64,000 nucleotides of DNA, from positions 62,001-126,000 of the forward strand of contig NZ_AVFK01000024.1 of NCBI RefSeq assembly GCF_000936425.1, read 5' to 3'. The DNA comes from Skermanella aerolata KACC 11604 (GTDB lineage Bacteria; Pseudomonadota; Alphaproteobacteria; Azospirillales; Azospirillaceae). Position 1 is the first letter of the stretch, and each line of letters starts with the position of its first letter. Of the stretch, positions 46,375 through 61,300 are shown one piece after another. The translations under genes were made by a program, and so were the position numbers. The notes beneath the pieces were generated by a model. That model did not search any database and was not told the DNA's origin. It saw only the letters and a program-made list of their open reading frames with translations.

Positions 46375-49300
46375 ATGGGTGTGATGGGACGTGGTCGGCG
46401 GGACAAGCGCAATGGCCTGACGGGTATGCGCGATCATCTGCACATGTCCACATCCGCCATAGCGCTGGAACAACGCTTCATGTTCGACGCGGCCGGCGTT
46501 GCGACGGCGGTCGATGCGGTCGTGCATGACCCAGCCGCCGATGCTCTCTTCGATACCGCCGACCATTCGGTGGACCAAGCGCTTCTGGCAGCGGCGGCAC
46601 AGGCCGCCATTGCTGTCCATACCGGGGAGGTTGCAGAACTTCCTGCAACAGAACGGGTAGAGATTGCTTCTGACGCTTCCGCTGTAACTCTTGACACGCC
46701 GACGTACCAAGTGATCCGCGCGGCGGATGGCAGCCTCAACGATGGCCGAAGCGAGGTCGTGTTCATCGACACGTCGATCGAGGACTGGCAAACACTGGCG
46801 GACGGTGTGAAGTCCGGGATGGAAGTGGTTCTGCTGGATGGCTCCAGCGACGGGCTCGCCCAGATGGCGGCTTGGGCCGAAGGCAAGAGCGGCTACGATG
46901 CCATCCACATCCTTAGCCATGGTACAGAGGGGCAAGTACGACTCGGAACGCTCACGCTCGATACCGCGACCACCGGCGCCCGGACCACCGATCTCGCGGC
47001 GATCGGCGCCGCTCTGACCGCCGAAGGCGATTTGCTTTTCTACGGATGCTCTGTGGCGTCGGGTACGGGTGAAGTCTTCATCGGGGAAATTGCCAGACTT
47101 ACGGAAGCAGATGTTGCTGCGTCAACCGATTTGACGGGTTCAAGTTCGCTCAAGGGCAACTGGATCTTGGAATCTAAAGTTAATGTTCAGGACGATGGCT
47201 CTATACTTACTGAAAAAGCAATAGATATTTGGGACGGATTGCTGGTAGCCGCCGTCAAGCCTGCGGATGCAACGGATTGGACTGGTACCGCGACGACGTA
47301 TCAAACCGCGTCTTTAGGATTCACGGCGCCATTGGTCCAAACCCAGGCGGATCTTGGTGGTTCCGGATGGGATGTCATCAATACGGCAACGAACAACGGC
47401 GCCGCGGCTCAGCTTCGCCTGATTACCAACGCGACAGGAGCGACAGGTAGCACCAGCCTGCTCATGACTGGCAGAGGTGGCTCGGTTGAGTTTCGAACTA
47501 ATCTCAGCGGACACACTTTCGATTTTTCTCAGCTAGTTTTATCGGCAAGTGGCGTTGGATATTTACAAGTCTATGCGCTAGATTCAAATTTTAATGTTAC
47601 CGGAACTGTAGTTGAAGTTCAAAAAACCAATAGTGCCAATACGGCGTATGTTACCATAAGTGTCGGATCAAATACTAGCTTCAATGACATTTACGGTATT
47701 CGTCTGACGGCCCGCGATTTTACTGACAATGGCACTCCGACTCCTGGAACCACCGCAAATGGTGACGCCAATCCGAGTTATCGCGTAGATTCATTGTCGG
47801 TAACCGACGTCAAGGCTCCCGCCGGCGACTCCACCGCCCCCACCTTCGATGTCGCCCCGGCCACCACCAGCGTCACCACCACCGGCTTCACCGCCACGTC
47901 CAGCCTCAACGAGTCGGGGACGGTCTACTACGTCGTCGTCGCTGACAACGCCACCGCGCCGTCGGCGGCGGAAGTGGTGGCCGGGACCGCGTCGGGTGGG
48001 GGCGGCGCTTTGGCGAGCGGCAGCGGATCGGCCGGCTCCGGTGCCTTCGACAGCAGTTCCGCCATCACGGGCCTGAAGTCCGGCACCGCCTACGACCTCT
48101 ACATGGTCGGCAAGGACACCGCCGGCAACACGATGGCCACGGCGACCAAGGTGGACGTCACCACATCGGCCGCGACCGTGACGCTGTCGGCCAGCCCGAC
48201 CACCATCGCCGAGGCCGCCGGCACCTCCACCATCACCGCGACGCTGAGTGCGGCGGCCTCGGTCGATACCGTGGTCACCCTCACCCCGACCGGTACGGCG
48301 ACCGGCAGCGGCACCGACTATACCCTGTCCTCGACCACCATCACCATCACCGCCGGGCAGCTCACCGGCACCGCCACGGTCACGGCGGTACAGGACACCC
48401 TGAATGAAAACAACGAAACCGTAATCCTCGACATCACCAACGTCACCGGCGGCGGCGGCGCCACCGAAAGCGGCACCCAGCAGTCCACGGTGACGATCAC
48501 CGACGACGACGCGGCCCCGACCGTCTCGATCGCCAATGCCAGCCTGACCGAAGGCAACAGCGGCACCAGCAACATGACCTTCACGGTCACGCTGAGCGCC
48601 GCATCGGGCAAGAATGTGATGGTGGACTACGCGACGACGAACGGCACGGCCACAGCCGGCGTCGATTATACCACCGTCAGCAGCTTCCTGACCTTCACCC
48701 CCGGCCAGACGTCCAAGACCTTCGACGTCACCATCGCGGGCGACGCGACGGTCGAATCGGATGAGACCTTCACCGTGACCTTGTCCGGTCCCAACGGCGC
48801 CACGCTGGGCACGTCCACCGCCACCGGCACGATCACCAACGACGATGCCGCCGGCCCGACGATCACCAGCGCGACGTACAACGCCACATCAGGCGTGCTG
48901 GCGGTGACGGGCACCGGCCTGACCAATGGCAATGCCGTAGACGAGACCAGGCTGACGCTGACCGGCGAAGGTGGCGGCACCTATACCCTGACCGATCCGG
49001 GCTCGGTCAACACGATCACCGCCAGCGGCACCACCGGCTTCAGCGTCACGCTCAACGCCACCGACAAGGCGGCGGTCAACCAGATCCTGAACAAGGCCGG
49101 AACCAGTTCGACCAGCGCCACCACCTATAACATCGCCGGTTTGGCGGATTGGTACGGCTCGGGCAACGCCGACACGACCGGCAACGCCGTGGACGTCACC
49201 AACGTCCCGGTACCGGAAATCACGTCGGCCACCTACGACGCCTCCAGCGGCGTGCTGGCGGTGACCGGCACCGGGTTCCTCAAGCTGTCCGGCGCCACCA

Positions 49301-52300
49301 ACGACATCGACATTTCCAAGCTCACGCTGAGCGGACAGGGCGGCGGCACCTATACGCTGACCACATCGAGCGTCGAGCTCGGCAGCGGCACCTCGTTCTC
49401 GGTCACGCTGAGCGCGGCGGACAAGCTGGCCGTCAACGGGCTGCTGAACAAGACCGGCACGTCGCCCGTCAGCGGCGCCGCCTACAACCTCGCGGCGGCG
49501 GAGAACTGGGCGGCGGGCGCCGCCGCGGGCGTCACCGACGTCGACGCCACCGGCAACGGCGTGACCGTCAGCAACGTGTCGGCCCCGACCATCACGTCAG
49601 CCACCTATGACGCCACGTCGGGCGTGCTGGCGGTGACCGGCACCGGGCTGGTGGCGGCGTCGGGAGTGACCAACGACATCACGGCCAACACCCTGACGTT
49701 GACCGGCGAGGGCGGGGCGACCCATACCCTGACCACGACGGGGAATGTCGAGGTCACGGACGCCACGTCCTTCTCGATCACGCTGGATTCGACCGACAAG
49801 GCGGCGGTCAACCAGATCCTGAACAAGGCCGGCACCACCTCGACCGGCGGCACGACGTTCAACCTCGCGGCGGCGGACGACTGGAACACGGTGATCGCCG
49901 ACACCAGCATCGCCGACGCCACCAACCCGGTGACCGTCAGCAACGTGCCGGTGCCCACCATCACCGGCTCCGCCTACGACGTCTCGACCGGCGTCCTGAC
50001 GGTGACCGGCACCGGGTTCCTGAAGCTGTCGGGCGCCACCAACGACATCGACGTCACCAAGCTCACGCTGAAGGGCGAAGGCGCCGCGACCCGCACGCTG
50101 ACCTCGGCCAATGTCGAGATCACCAGCGGCACCAGCTTCGAAGTCACGCTGAACGCGAACGATCAGGCGGCCGTCGCCCTGTTCCTCAACAAGGCCGGCA
50201 CCAGCTCGACCAGCGCCACCACTTATAACCTTGCGGCGGCGGAGGATTGGACGGCGGGCGCGGATGCTGGCGTCACCGACGTCGACGCGACCAGCCCGGT
50301 GACCGTCAGCAACGTGGCCATTCCCACGATCACGTCCGCCACCTACAACGTAACGTCCGGCGTCCTGGTGGTGACCGGCACCGGCTTCCTGTCGAAGTCG
50401 GGCGGCCTCAACGATATCGACATCACCAAGCTGAGCATCCTGGGCGACGTCGGCAGCTATGCGCTGACGACCGGCAGCACCGACGACGTGGAGATCACCA
50501 GCGCCACCAGTTTCACGGTCACGCTGGGGACGACGGACAAGAATGCCGTGGCGCTACGGCTGACCAAGGACGGCCTCATCTCCACCGGCAGCGTCACCTA
50601 CAACCTGGCGGCGGCGGAGGACTGGGCGCGCGGGGCCGACGGGACGGTGACCATCGCCGACCTGACCACCAACGCCATCACGGCATCGGGCAACAACGCC
50701 ACGCCGACGATCACCAACCTGGACACCAACAGCGTCGTCTGGGCCGGCACGGGCAACGCGGCGACCCTGGACGACGGCTTCAACCTGATCGTTGCGGACA
50801 CCGAACTCGGCGCGCTGAACAGCGGGAACGGCAACTGGAACGGCGGGTCGCTAACCGTCCAGCGGTCCGGCACGGCGGTGACGAGCGACACCCTCGGGTT
50901 CAACACCGGTTCCATCAGCAGCAACGCCGCGCTGTTCTCCGTCAATGGCGGCAACCTCGAGGCGAGCGGCCAGATCTTCGCCGGCTTCACCAGCACCAAC
51001 GGCGTGCTGACCGTCACCTTCACCAGCGGCCAGACGACCGCGACCACGGCCCTGGTCCAGGACGTGCTGCGGCGCGTGACCTTCCGCACCGACAGCCCGA
51101 CCGGCAACATGGCGCTGGCCTACAGCCTGAGCGACGGCACCAGCGCCGCCACCGGGACGGTCACCGTCACCACCAACACCATCACCGTCAACGCCACCGG
51201 CGAGACCAGCGACGCCGACCGCAACAGCGTGACCCTGCGCGAGGCGGTGGCCATCGCGGCGGCGCAGTCGGCGGGAGCGGAGACGCTGGTGCTGACCGGC
51301 GCGCTGGCGGCGCAGACCACCACGCTGACCGCCGGCCTGACCCTGGCGGAAAGCCTGACCCTGGACGCCGACGCGGCCAGCGGCTTCACGCTGGCGGGCG
51401 ACTCGGTCACCCTGGATTCGGGCGTGATCTTGACCGTGACCAACGGGTCGGCCGACACCGCCACGATCACCAGCACGCTCGCCGGCAGCGGCGGGATCAC
51501 CAAGACCGGCGCCGGCACGCTGACGCTGAGCAACAGCGGCAACACCTATTCCGGCGCCACCCAGATCAGCGCCGGCACGCTGGCCACCACGGGCAGCGGC
51601 GGCATCGGCAATTCCAGCGCGGTGACGGTGGACAGCGGCGCCACCCTGTCGCTGAGCGGCGGCGACACCATCGGGTCGCTGGCCGGGGCCGGCACGGTGT
51701 CGCTGGGCGCCAACACCCTGACGGCTGGCGGCGACAACGCCACCACGACGTTCAGCGGCGTAATCGAGGGGACCGGCGGCAGCGTCGCCAAGAGCGGGTC
51801 CGGCACGATGACGCTGACCGGGGCCAGCACCTTCACCGGCACGCTGACCGTCAGCGCCGGCGGCGTGACGCTCAACCATAGCGGCGGCACGGCGATGGCG
51901 GATACCGCCACCGTCACCCTGTCGGGCGGCACGCTGACCCTGTCGTCGGCGGCCGAGACGATCGGCACCCTGTCCGGCAGCGGGACGCTGGCGCTGGGCG
52001 CCAACGCGCTGACCGTCAATCAGTCCACCGCCGGCACCCTGTCCGCCGCCATCACCGGCGCGGCCGGCAGCAGCCTGACCAAGGCCGGCGGCACTACGCT
52101 GACGCTCAGCAGCACGAGCAATTCCACCGGCTGGTCGGGCGGCCTGTCGGTGACGGCCGGCACGGTGTCCGTCTCGGCCGACAGCAATTTGACCAGCGGC
52201 ACCGTCTCCCTTGACGGAGGCACCTTAAACCTCAATGGCTTTGGCGGCGGCGGCACCGACAACGCCATCGCGCTGGGATCATCCGGCGGCACCATCAGCG

Positions 52301-55300
52301 TCACCTCCAGTGCCGCCACGATGTCCGGCACCATCACCGGAAATGGCGCGCTGACCAAGACCGGCGGCCCGCTGCTGACCTTGAGCGGAACCAACACCTA
52401 TTCCGGCGGAACCCGGGTCGGCGGGAGCAACGGGATCAGCATCGCCAGCGCGGCCAACATCGGCGCCGGCGCCGTCACCCTGAACACGGGCGGCACCGGG
52501 CTGACCATCACCGGCACCGGCGTGACGATCACCAACGCTATCGCCGCCAGCAACGACGCCACGATCACCAACGCCAACGCGGTGACCCTGTCGGGTGAGA
52601 TCTCCGGATCGAGCGCGCTCACAAAGGCGGGGGCGGGGGCGCTGACCCTGAGCGGGACCAATACCCATACCGGCGACTGGGCGGTTTCCGACGGGACGCT
52701 GGTGGCGTCGGGCGGCAGTGCTATCGGCAACGCCGCCGCGGTCACTCTGTCCGGCTCCGGCGTGTTCCAGGCGAGCGGCAACGAAACGGTCGGCGCCTTG
52801 ACCGGCAGCGGTTCGGCCGCCACCGACGTGACGATCGACAGCGGCATGACGCTGACCGCGACCTATGCCAGCAACGCCACCCTGGCCGGGGTGATCGGCG
52901 GTGCCGGGGCCTTTGCCAAGACTGGGGCGGGCGTGCTCACCCTGTCGGGCACCAACACCTATGGCGCCACCACCGTGTTGGCCGGCGCGTTGAGCGTCGC
53001 CGCCGACGCCAACCTGGGCGGCGGCGCCGTGACGCTCAACGGCGGCACCCTGACGGTGACCGGCGCCGTCACGATCGACAACCTGTTCGAACTGGGGGTC
53101 AACGGCGGCACGGTGAGCAATGGCAGCGCCGTCACCCTGTCCGGCGTGATCTCCGGCACGGGCGATCTCACCAAGACCGGCAGCAGCGCGCTGACGCTCA
53201 GTGGTAACAACACCTATACCGGCGCCACCAACCTCAGCACCGGCGTCCTGATCGTCACGCACAGCAACGCGCTGGGCACCTCGGCCGGCGGCACCACGGT
53301 CGCCAACGGCACCACGCTCAGGATCGGAAACGGACTCACCATCGCCGACGCGCTGACGCTGAGCGGCACCGGCGTGAATGCCGGCTACGGCGCGCTCAAG
53401 GTCAACGAGGGCACCGGCTCGGCCACCGTCACCGGCAACATCACGCTCGCGGCCAACACCGACATCGGCGCCTTCAATGCCGGCGATACGCTGACCTTGA
53501 GCGGTGTGGTGTCCGGCGGCTTCGCCCTGACCAAAGTTGGCAGCGGCACCGTGACCCTGTCGGGGGCCAATACCTACACCGGCGCCACCACCGTCTCGAC
53601 CGGCACGCTGGTCGCGGCGAACGCCACGGCGCTGGGCACGACAGGCGGCACCACCACGGTCACCAGTGGTGCCGCGCTGGGCCTGTCAGGCGGTATCACG
53701 ATCGCCGAGGCGATCGCCGGGCTGGCGGGCACCGGCATCTCCAACGGCGGCGCGCTGGTCAATGTCAGCGGCACCAACACGCTGAGCGGCGCCGTGACGC
53801 TGACCGGGAACTCCTACCTGGGTGCGACGGCCGGCACGCTGACCATCAGCGGTGCCGTCGGCGGCAGCGTCAGCGTGACCAAGGTCGGGGCCGGCACGCT
53901 GGTGCTGTCGGGCGCCAACAGGACGGGTCTGTCCGGCGGAATCACGGTCTCCGCCGGAACGCTGTCGGTGGGCGCCAACAGCGCCCTGACCAGCGGCACG
54001 CTGACGCTGGCCGGCGGCACGCTCAGCCTGACCGCCACCGATACCTATGCCAACGCCGTCACGATGGGCACGGGCGGCGGCACGGTCGATGTCGGCTCGG
54101 GCATCACCGCGACGCTGTCCGGCGACATCACCGGCGCCAACGCCCTGCTCAAGACGGGGACCGGCGGCCTGACGCTGACCGGCACCGGCAACTCGGCCGG
54201 GACCACCACGCTGGAGGTCAGGGACGGCACGGTGACGGTGGCGAGCGACGGCACGCTGGTGGGCGGCGCCGTGACGCTGAACGGCGGCACGCTGACGGTG
54301 ACCGGCACCGACGTCACCATCGACAACGCCATCGCGATGGGCAGCAACGACGGCACGGTGAGCAACGCCAACGCGGTCACCCTGTCGGGCGTGATCAGCG
54401 GTTCCGGCACGCTGACCAAGACGGGGGCCGGCGTGCTGACCCTGTCAGGCACCCAGACCCATACCGGCGCGACGTCGGTCCTGGCCGGAACGCTGGGCGT
54501 GGCGGCCGACGCCAACCTGGGTTCCGCCGCCGTGACGCTGAACGGCGGCACGCTGACGGTGACCGGCACCGGCGTCACCATCGACAACGCCATCGCGATG
54601 GGCAGCAGCGGCGGCACGGTGAGCAACGCCAACGCGGTCACCCTGTCGGGCGTGATCGGCGGCTCGGGCGCGCTGACCAAGACGGGGGCCGGCACGCTGA
54701 CCCTGTCGGGCACCCAGACCCATACCGGCACGACGTCGGTCCTGGCCGGAACGCTGAGCGTCGCCGCCGACGGCAACCTGGGCTCCGCCGCCGTGACGCT
54801 GAACGGCGGCACGCTGACGGTGACCGGCAGCAGCGTCACCATCGACAACGCCATCACGCTGGGCAGCGGCGGCGGCACGGTGAGCAACGCCAACGCGGTC
54901 ACCCTGTCGGGCGCGATCGGCGGCTCGGGTGCGCTGACCAAGACGGGGGCCGGCACGCTGACCCTGTCGGGCACGCAGACCCATTCCGGCACGACCAGCG
55001 TCTCCGCCGGCGCGCTGGGCGTGGTGGCTGACTCCAACCTGGGTTCCGGCGCCGTGACGCTGGACGGCGGCACGCTGACGGTGACCGGCAGCAGCGTCAC
55101 CATCGACAACGCCGTCACGCTGGGCAGCGGCGGCGGCACGGTGGAAAACGCCAGCACGGTCACCCTGTCGGGCGTGATATCCGGCTCGGGCACGTTCGCC
55201 AAGGCGGGCGTCGGCACGCTGACGCTGACCGGCAACAACGACTATACGGGCGCCACCACCGTCGGCGTCGGCGTCCTGGCCGCCGGGCACAACAATGCCC

Positions 55301-58300
55301 TGGGCACGACGGCGGCCGGCACCACGGTCTCCAGCGGCGCCGCGCTGCAAGTGGAAAACGGCATCACGCTGGCCGAGAACCTGAGCCTTGCGGGCACCGG
55401 CGTGTCCAGCGGCGGCGCCCTGGTGGGCAACGGGACGGCCACGGTCAGCGGCACGGTGGCATTGACGGCCAATTCCCGGATCACGGTCGCATCCAGCGGC
55501 GGCCTGACGGTCAGCGGTGCGGTGTCGGGCGGTTACACCTTGACGAAGGCCGGTACCGGGACGCTGACCCTGACCGGCGACAACAACGCCTGGCGCGGCG
55601 CGGTCTCGATCACCGCCGGCACGCTGGTCGCCGGTCACAACAGCGCGCTGGGCGACACCACCGGCACCACCACCGTGCAAAGCGGCGCCGTCCTGGAACT
55701 GGGCAGCGGCGTGACGGTGGCGGAAAATGTCAGTCTGGCCGGCACGGGCATATCCAGCGGCGGCGCGCTCCGGGTCGATACCGGCACGGCCACGCTCAGC
55801 GGCACCGTGACCATGACCGCCGCCAGCATGATCGGCGCCGGTACCGGGGGCAGCCTGACCGTCAGCGGTGCGATCGGCGGCAACTTCAACCTGACCAAGG
55901 TCGGCGCCGGCACGCTGACCCTGAGCGGCGCCAACACCAATTCGGGCGGCACCACGGTGACCGTCGGCACGCTGCTGGTCACCGGCTCGCTGGGCGCCAC
56001 CACCTCCCTCACCGTCGCCACGGGAGCGACGCTGGGCGGCACCGGCAGCATCTTCGCCGCCAGCTCGTCCAACACCGTGACGATCAGCAGCGGCGCCTTC
56101 CTGGCGCCCGGCGTGGAGGGCACCAACAGCGGCGCCGGTACGCTGAACATCAACGGCAACCTGTCCATCTCGGCGGGCGGCACGCTGTCGGTGGACATCG
56201 CCGGGGCCACCGCCGGCACCGGCCATGACCAAGTGGTGGTGAACGGCACGGTGACCGTCACGGGCGCCACCCTGTCGGTCAATCACAACTACACGCCGGC
56301 CAGCGGCGACACCTATCTGCTGATTTCCAACGACAGCACCGACGCCATCACCGGGACCTTCGCCAGCCTCGCCAACAACGAAACGCTGACTGCCAACAAC
56401 AGGGTGCTGACCGCCTCCTACATGGCGAGCGGAGGCAACGGCAACGACTTCTCCCTCACGGCGCCAGTGAACGATACGCCGACGACCGGCAACCTGGACA
56501 CCAACAGCGTCGCCTGGGCCGGCACCGGCAACGCGGTGACCCTGGACGCCGGGTCCGATGCCACCGTCGCGGACACGGAACTCGGGGCCCAGAACAGCGG
56601 AAACGGGAACTGGAGCGGCGGGTCGCTGACATTCCAGCGGTCCGGCACGGCGGTGACGACGGACATCTTCGGGTTCGACACCGGCAACACCCCGCTGTTC
56701 ACCGTCGTCGGCTCCAACCTCCTGGCGGGCGGCAACATCTTCGCCGCCTTCACCAGCACGAACGGCGTCCTGACCGTCACCTTCAACAGCGCCGCGACGG
56801 CGGCGACCACGGCCCTGGTCCAGGACGTGCTGCGGCGCGTGACCTTCCGCACCGACACACCGACCGGCAACATGGCGCTGGCATACAGCCTGAGCGACGG
56901 CAATTCCGCCGCCACCGGGACGGTCACCGTCACCAGCAACACCATCACGGTCAACGCCACCGGCGAGACCAGCGACGCCGACCGCAACAGCGTGACCCTG
57001 CGCGAGGCGGTGGCCATCGCGGCGGCGCAGTCGGCGGGAGCGGAGACGCTGGTGCTGACCGGCGCGCTGGCGGCGCAGACCACCACGCTGACCGCCGGCC
57101 TGACCCTGGCGGAAAGCCTGACCCTGGACGCCGACGCGGCGAGCGGCTTCATCTTGGCGGGCGACACGGTCACCCTGAGCTCGGGCGTGGTGCTGACCGT
57201 GACCAACGGGTCGGCCGACACCGCCACGATCAGCAGCGTCATCGCCGGCAGCGGCGGCCTGACCAAATCAGGCGTGGGCACGGTGACCTTGTCGGGCACC
57301 AACACCCTGACCGGCGCCCTCAGTGTGACGGGCGGTACACTGGCGTTCGGTGCGACCGACAACATCTCCTCGACCTCGGGCCTGTCGCTGGACGGCGGCA
57401 CGCTGGCCGCCACGGCGGCGGGCCTCTCCTATGCCAAGGGCATCACCCTGGGCGCCGGCGGCGGCACCGTCGATTTCTCCGGCGGCGCCACCACCCTGTC
57501 GGGCAATATCACCGGCACTGGCGCTCTGACCGTCACCAGCACCAACGCTGGCGTTTCCCTCACCCTTTCCGGCAGCGCCAACGCCCATCAGGGCGGCACC
57601 ACGCTGCAAAGCGGCATCCTGCTATTGGACAACGCCAGCGCCGCGGGCAGCGGCACGCTGACCATCAACGGCGGCAAGATCCGCGCCGGCTCATCAGCCG
57701 TGACGCTGACCAACGCCGTGACGCTGGGCGGCACCCTGACCTTCTCAGGCTCCAATGCGCTCACCTTCTCCGGCGCCGTCAATCTGGGCAACGCCGACCG
57801 CACCATCGACAATTCGATCAATGCCGACCTCACCTTCAGCGGCGCGATCAGCAGCGGCAGCCTGACGATCGCCGGCAGTGCGGGAACCGGCGCCGTCATC
57901 CTGTCGGGGACCAACAACTACACCAACACCACCATCACCGGCGCCAGCTCTGGCGGTAACATCAACACCCTGTCGGTGGCGAGCGCCGCCAACCTGGGCA
58001 GCGGCACCGTCACCCTGAACGGCGCCGGCGCCGTTCTGAAGATCACGAGCGCCACCACATTCGCCAAGGACATCACCGTCGGCAGCAGCGGCGGCAAGCT
58101 GGAAAACAGCGCTGCGGTGACCCTGTCGGGGATCATCTCGGGCACCGGGGCCTTGACCAAGGCCGGGGCGAGCACCCTGACCCTTACCGGCGCCAACACG
58201 CATACCGGTGCGGTCACCGTCAGCGCCGGCACGCTGGACCTGGGCGGCGGCGGCTCGATCAGCACAAGCAGCGGCGTCACGGTGGATTCCGGCGCCACGC

Positions 58301-61300
58301 TGAGCTTGGCCAGCGGCGGCGCGAAGACGATCGCGTCGCTGGCCGGGGCCGGCGCCGTCAGTCTGTCCTATACCCTCACGGTCGGCGATGCCAACAGCTC
58401 CACCTTCTCCGGCGTCATCTCCTCGACCAACACCAGCGGCATCACCAAGCTCGGCGCGGGGACCCTGACCCTGACGGGGGCCAACACCTATACCGGCAGC
58501 ACCACGGTTTCGGCCGGCGGGTTGACGCTGAACAGGAGCGGCGGCGCCCTGTCCGACACCACGGCCGTCACGGTCGCGTCGGGGGCCACCCTGACGGTGA
58601 CGACCAACGACACGATCGGCTCGCTGGCCGGCGCCGGCACCGTGGCCCTGGGCTCGTCCACGCTGGTGTCAGGCGGCAACGACACCAGCACCACCTTCAG
58701 CGGCTCCATCACCGGCAGCGGCGGCGGCAGCATCAACAAGATGGGCACCGGCGTCCTCACCCTCTCGGGCACCAACAGCTATGTCGGCGGTACAACCCTG
58801 ACGGCGGGCACCATCGCCGCCGGCGCCGTCGGCGCCCTGGGCACCGGCGGCATCTCGTTCTCCACCGGCACGACCCTGGACCTGACCGCGTCGGGTACCT
58901 TCGCCAACTATATCGACATGGCCGCCAACGCCACGATCAATGTCGGCACCGGCATCAGCGCCACCCTCAGCAATGTCGTCGGCGGCTCCGGCACCCTGAC
59001 CAAATCAGGGGCCGGCACCCTGACCCTGAGCGGCACCCAGACCGCCACCGGTGCGATGACGGTTTCCGCCGGCACCCTGGCCGTCGCCGCCGACGGCAAC
59101 CTGTCGTCGGGCACGCTGACACTGGCCGGCGGCAATCTGAGCATCACCGCCGCCACGACCATCAGCAAAGCCATCGCCGTTTCTTCGGCGAGCAGCATCA
59201 GCAACGACGCCGCCGTCACCCTGTCGGGCGTCATTTCCGGCGCCGGCGCCCTGACCAAGGCGGGCACGGGCACGCTGACCCTGACCGGCACGCAAACCGG
59301 TACGGGTGGAACGACGGTTTCCGCCGGCGCCCTGGCCGTCGCCGCCGACGGCAACCTGACGTCGGGCACGTTGACCCTGAATGGCGGCAATCTGAGCGTC
59401 ACCGCCGCGACCACCATCACTAAAGCCATCGCCCTTTCTTCGCCGGGCACCATCAGCAACGACGCCGCCGTCACCCTGTCCGGCGCCATTTCCGGCACCG
59501 GCGCCCTGACCAAGGCCGGCACCGGCGTGCTGACCCTGTCGGGCACGCAGACCGCCACCGGCGGGCTGACAGTGAACAGTGGCACGGTGGCCATCGGCGC
59601 CGCCGCCAACATGGTTGGCGGCACGCTGAGCCTGAATGGCGGCACGCTGGATGTCGGCGACACCAATTTCACCCTGAGCAACGCGGTGGTGGTGGGCAGC
59701 AACGGCGGCACGATCAATGTCGATACCGTCAACAATAACGGGCTGACGCTGAGCGGGGCGGTGAGTGGTTCCGGCACGCTGACCAAGACCGGCACCGATG
59801 TGGTCTATCTCGCCAATGCCAGCGGCTTCACCGGCGCCATAGCCGTCAATGCCGGCTCGATCGTCGCGACCGGCAGCTCGACCTTCGGCTCGGGCCAGAT
59901 CACCATGGCCGCCAGCACCAATCTGGGCGTCGCCGGCTCGACCCGCTCCATCGCCAGCAACATCGTGCTGGCCGGCAACGCCTTGTTCTACACCGGCCAG
60001 CCGACCGACACGGTCAATGGCGAGACGATCACGTTCAGCGGCGTGGTTTCGGGCAGCGGCAACCTGACCATCGTCGGCGGCACTACCCCGGCGGGCAATC
60101 TGGTGGTGCTGTCGGGCACCAACACCTATACCGGCGCCACCACCCTGTCGACCGGGCGGCTGAGCGTGGCCGCCGACGCCAATCTGGGCGCCGGCGCGCT
60201 GACCCTGTCCGCCAGCACCACGCTGGTGATCAGCGCCGCGACCACCATCGACAATGCCATCACCCTGGCGGGCGGCGCCACGGTGAAGACGGACGCCGAC
60301 GCCACCCTGTCGGGGATCGTCTCCGGCGCGGGCGCCTTGACCAAATCAGGCGCCGGCACGCTGACGCTGTCCGGAACGCAGACCGCCACGGGCACGACGA
60401 CGGTTTCCGCCGGTACCCTGGCCGTCGCCGCCGACGGCAACCTGCTGTCGGGCGCGCTGATCCTGAGCGGCGGCAATCTTTCGGTCACCGGCGCCACGAC
60501 CGTCGACAATGCCATCTCCTTCAGCAATAGCGGCGGCACCGTTACCAACAGCGATGCGGTCACCCTGTCGGGGGTTCTGTCCGGCTCGGGTGATCTGACC
60601 AAATCAGGCGCCGGTACGCTGACCCTGAGCGGCACGCAGACCGGCACGGGTGCGACGACGGTTTCCGCCGGCACGGTGTCCGTGGCAACGGCGGGCAATC
60701 TGCTGTCCGGGGCGATCACGCTGAGCGGCGGCAATCTGTCGATCACCGGCGCCGCGACCATCACCCAGGCGATCAGCCTGTCCTCCGCGGCCACCATCGA
60801 CAACACCGCCGCCGTCACCCTGTCGGGTATCATCTCCGGGGCGGGCACCCTGACCAAGTCCGGAGCCGGCACGCTGACCCTCTCGGCCACCCAGACCGGC
60901 GCGGGCGGGACGAGTGTCACGGCGGGCACGCTGGCAGTGGCCGGCGATGCCAACCTGCTCAGCGGGGCGGTGACGCTGAACGGCGGCACGCTGTCCGTTA
61001 CCAGTGCCGCCACCATCGACAACGCGGTCGTGTTGGGCAGCAATGATGGTTCGATCAGCAACAGCGCGGCGGTCACCCTGTCGGGCGTGGTTTCCGGCAC
61101 CGGCGCGCTGACCAAGGCCGGGTCGGGCACGCTGACCCTATCGGGCACCAACACCCATACCGGCACCACGGAGGTAAATACCGGCACCTTGACGATCGCC
61201 GACACCGGCAATATCAGCGGTGCCGCGCTGACCCTGAACGGCGGCACGCTGAGCGTCACGGGGTCTGCTGTCACCGTGGCCAATACCGTCACCCTGGGCG

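Noticed and set aside
46249-46935. Minus-strand frame of 228 codons at the start of the giant gene
   Set aside because: Antisense to DUF4347 coding sequence, with no similarity to known families.
54190-55230. Regular repeats considered as a CRISPR array
   Set aside because: The 261-bp units code protein in frame and lack short repeats with unique spacers; no cas genes are present.
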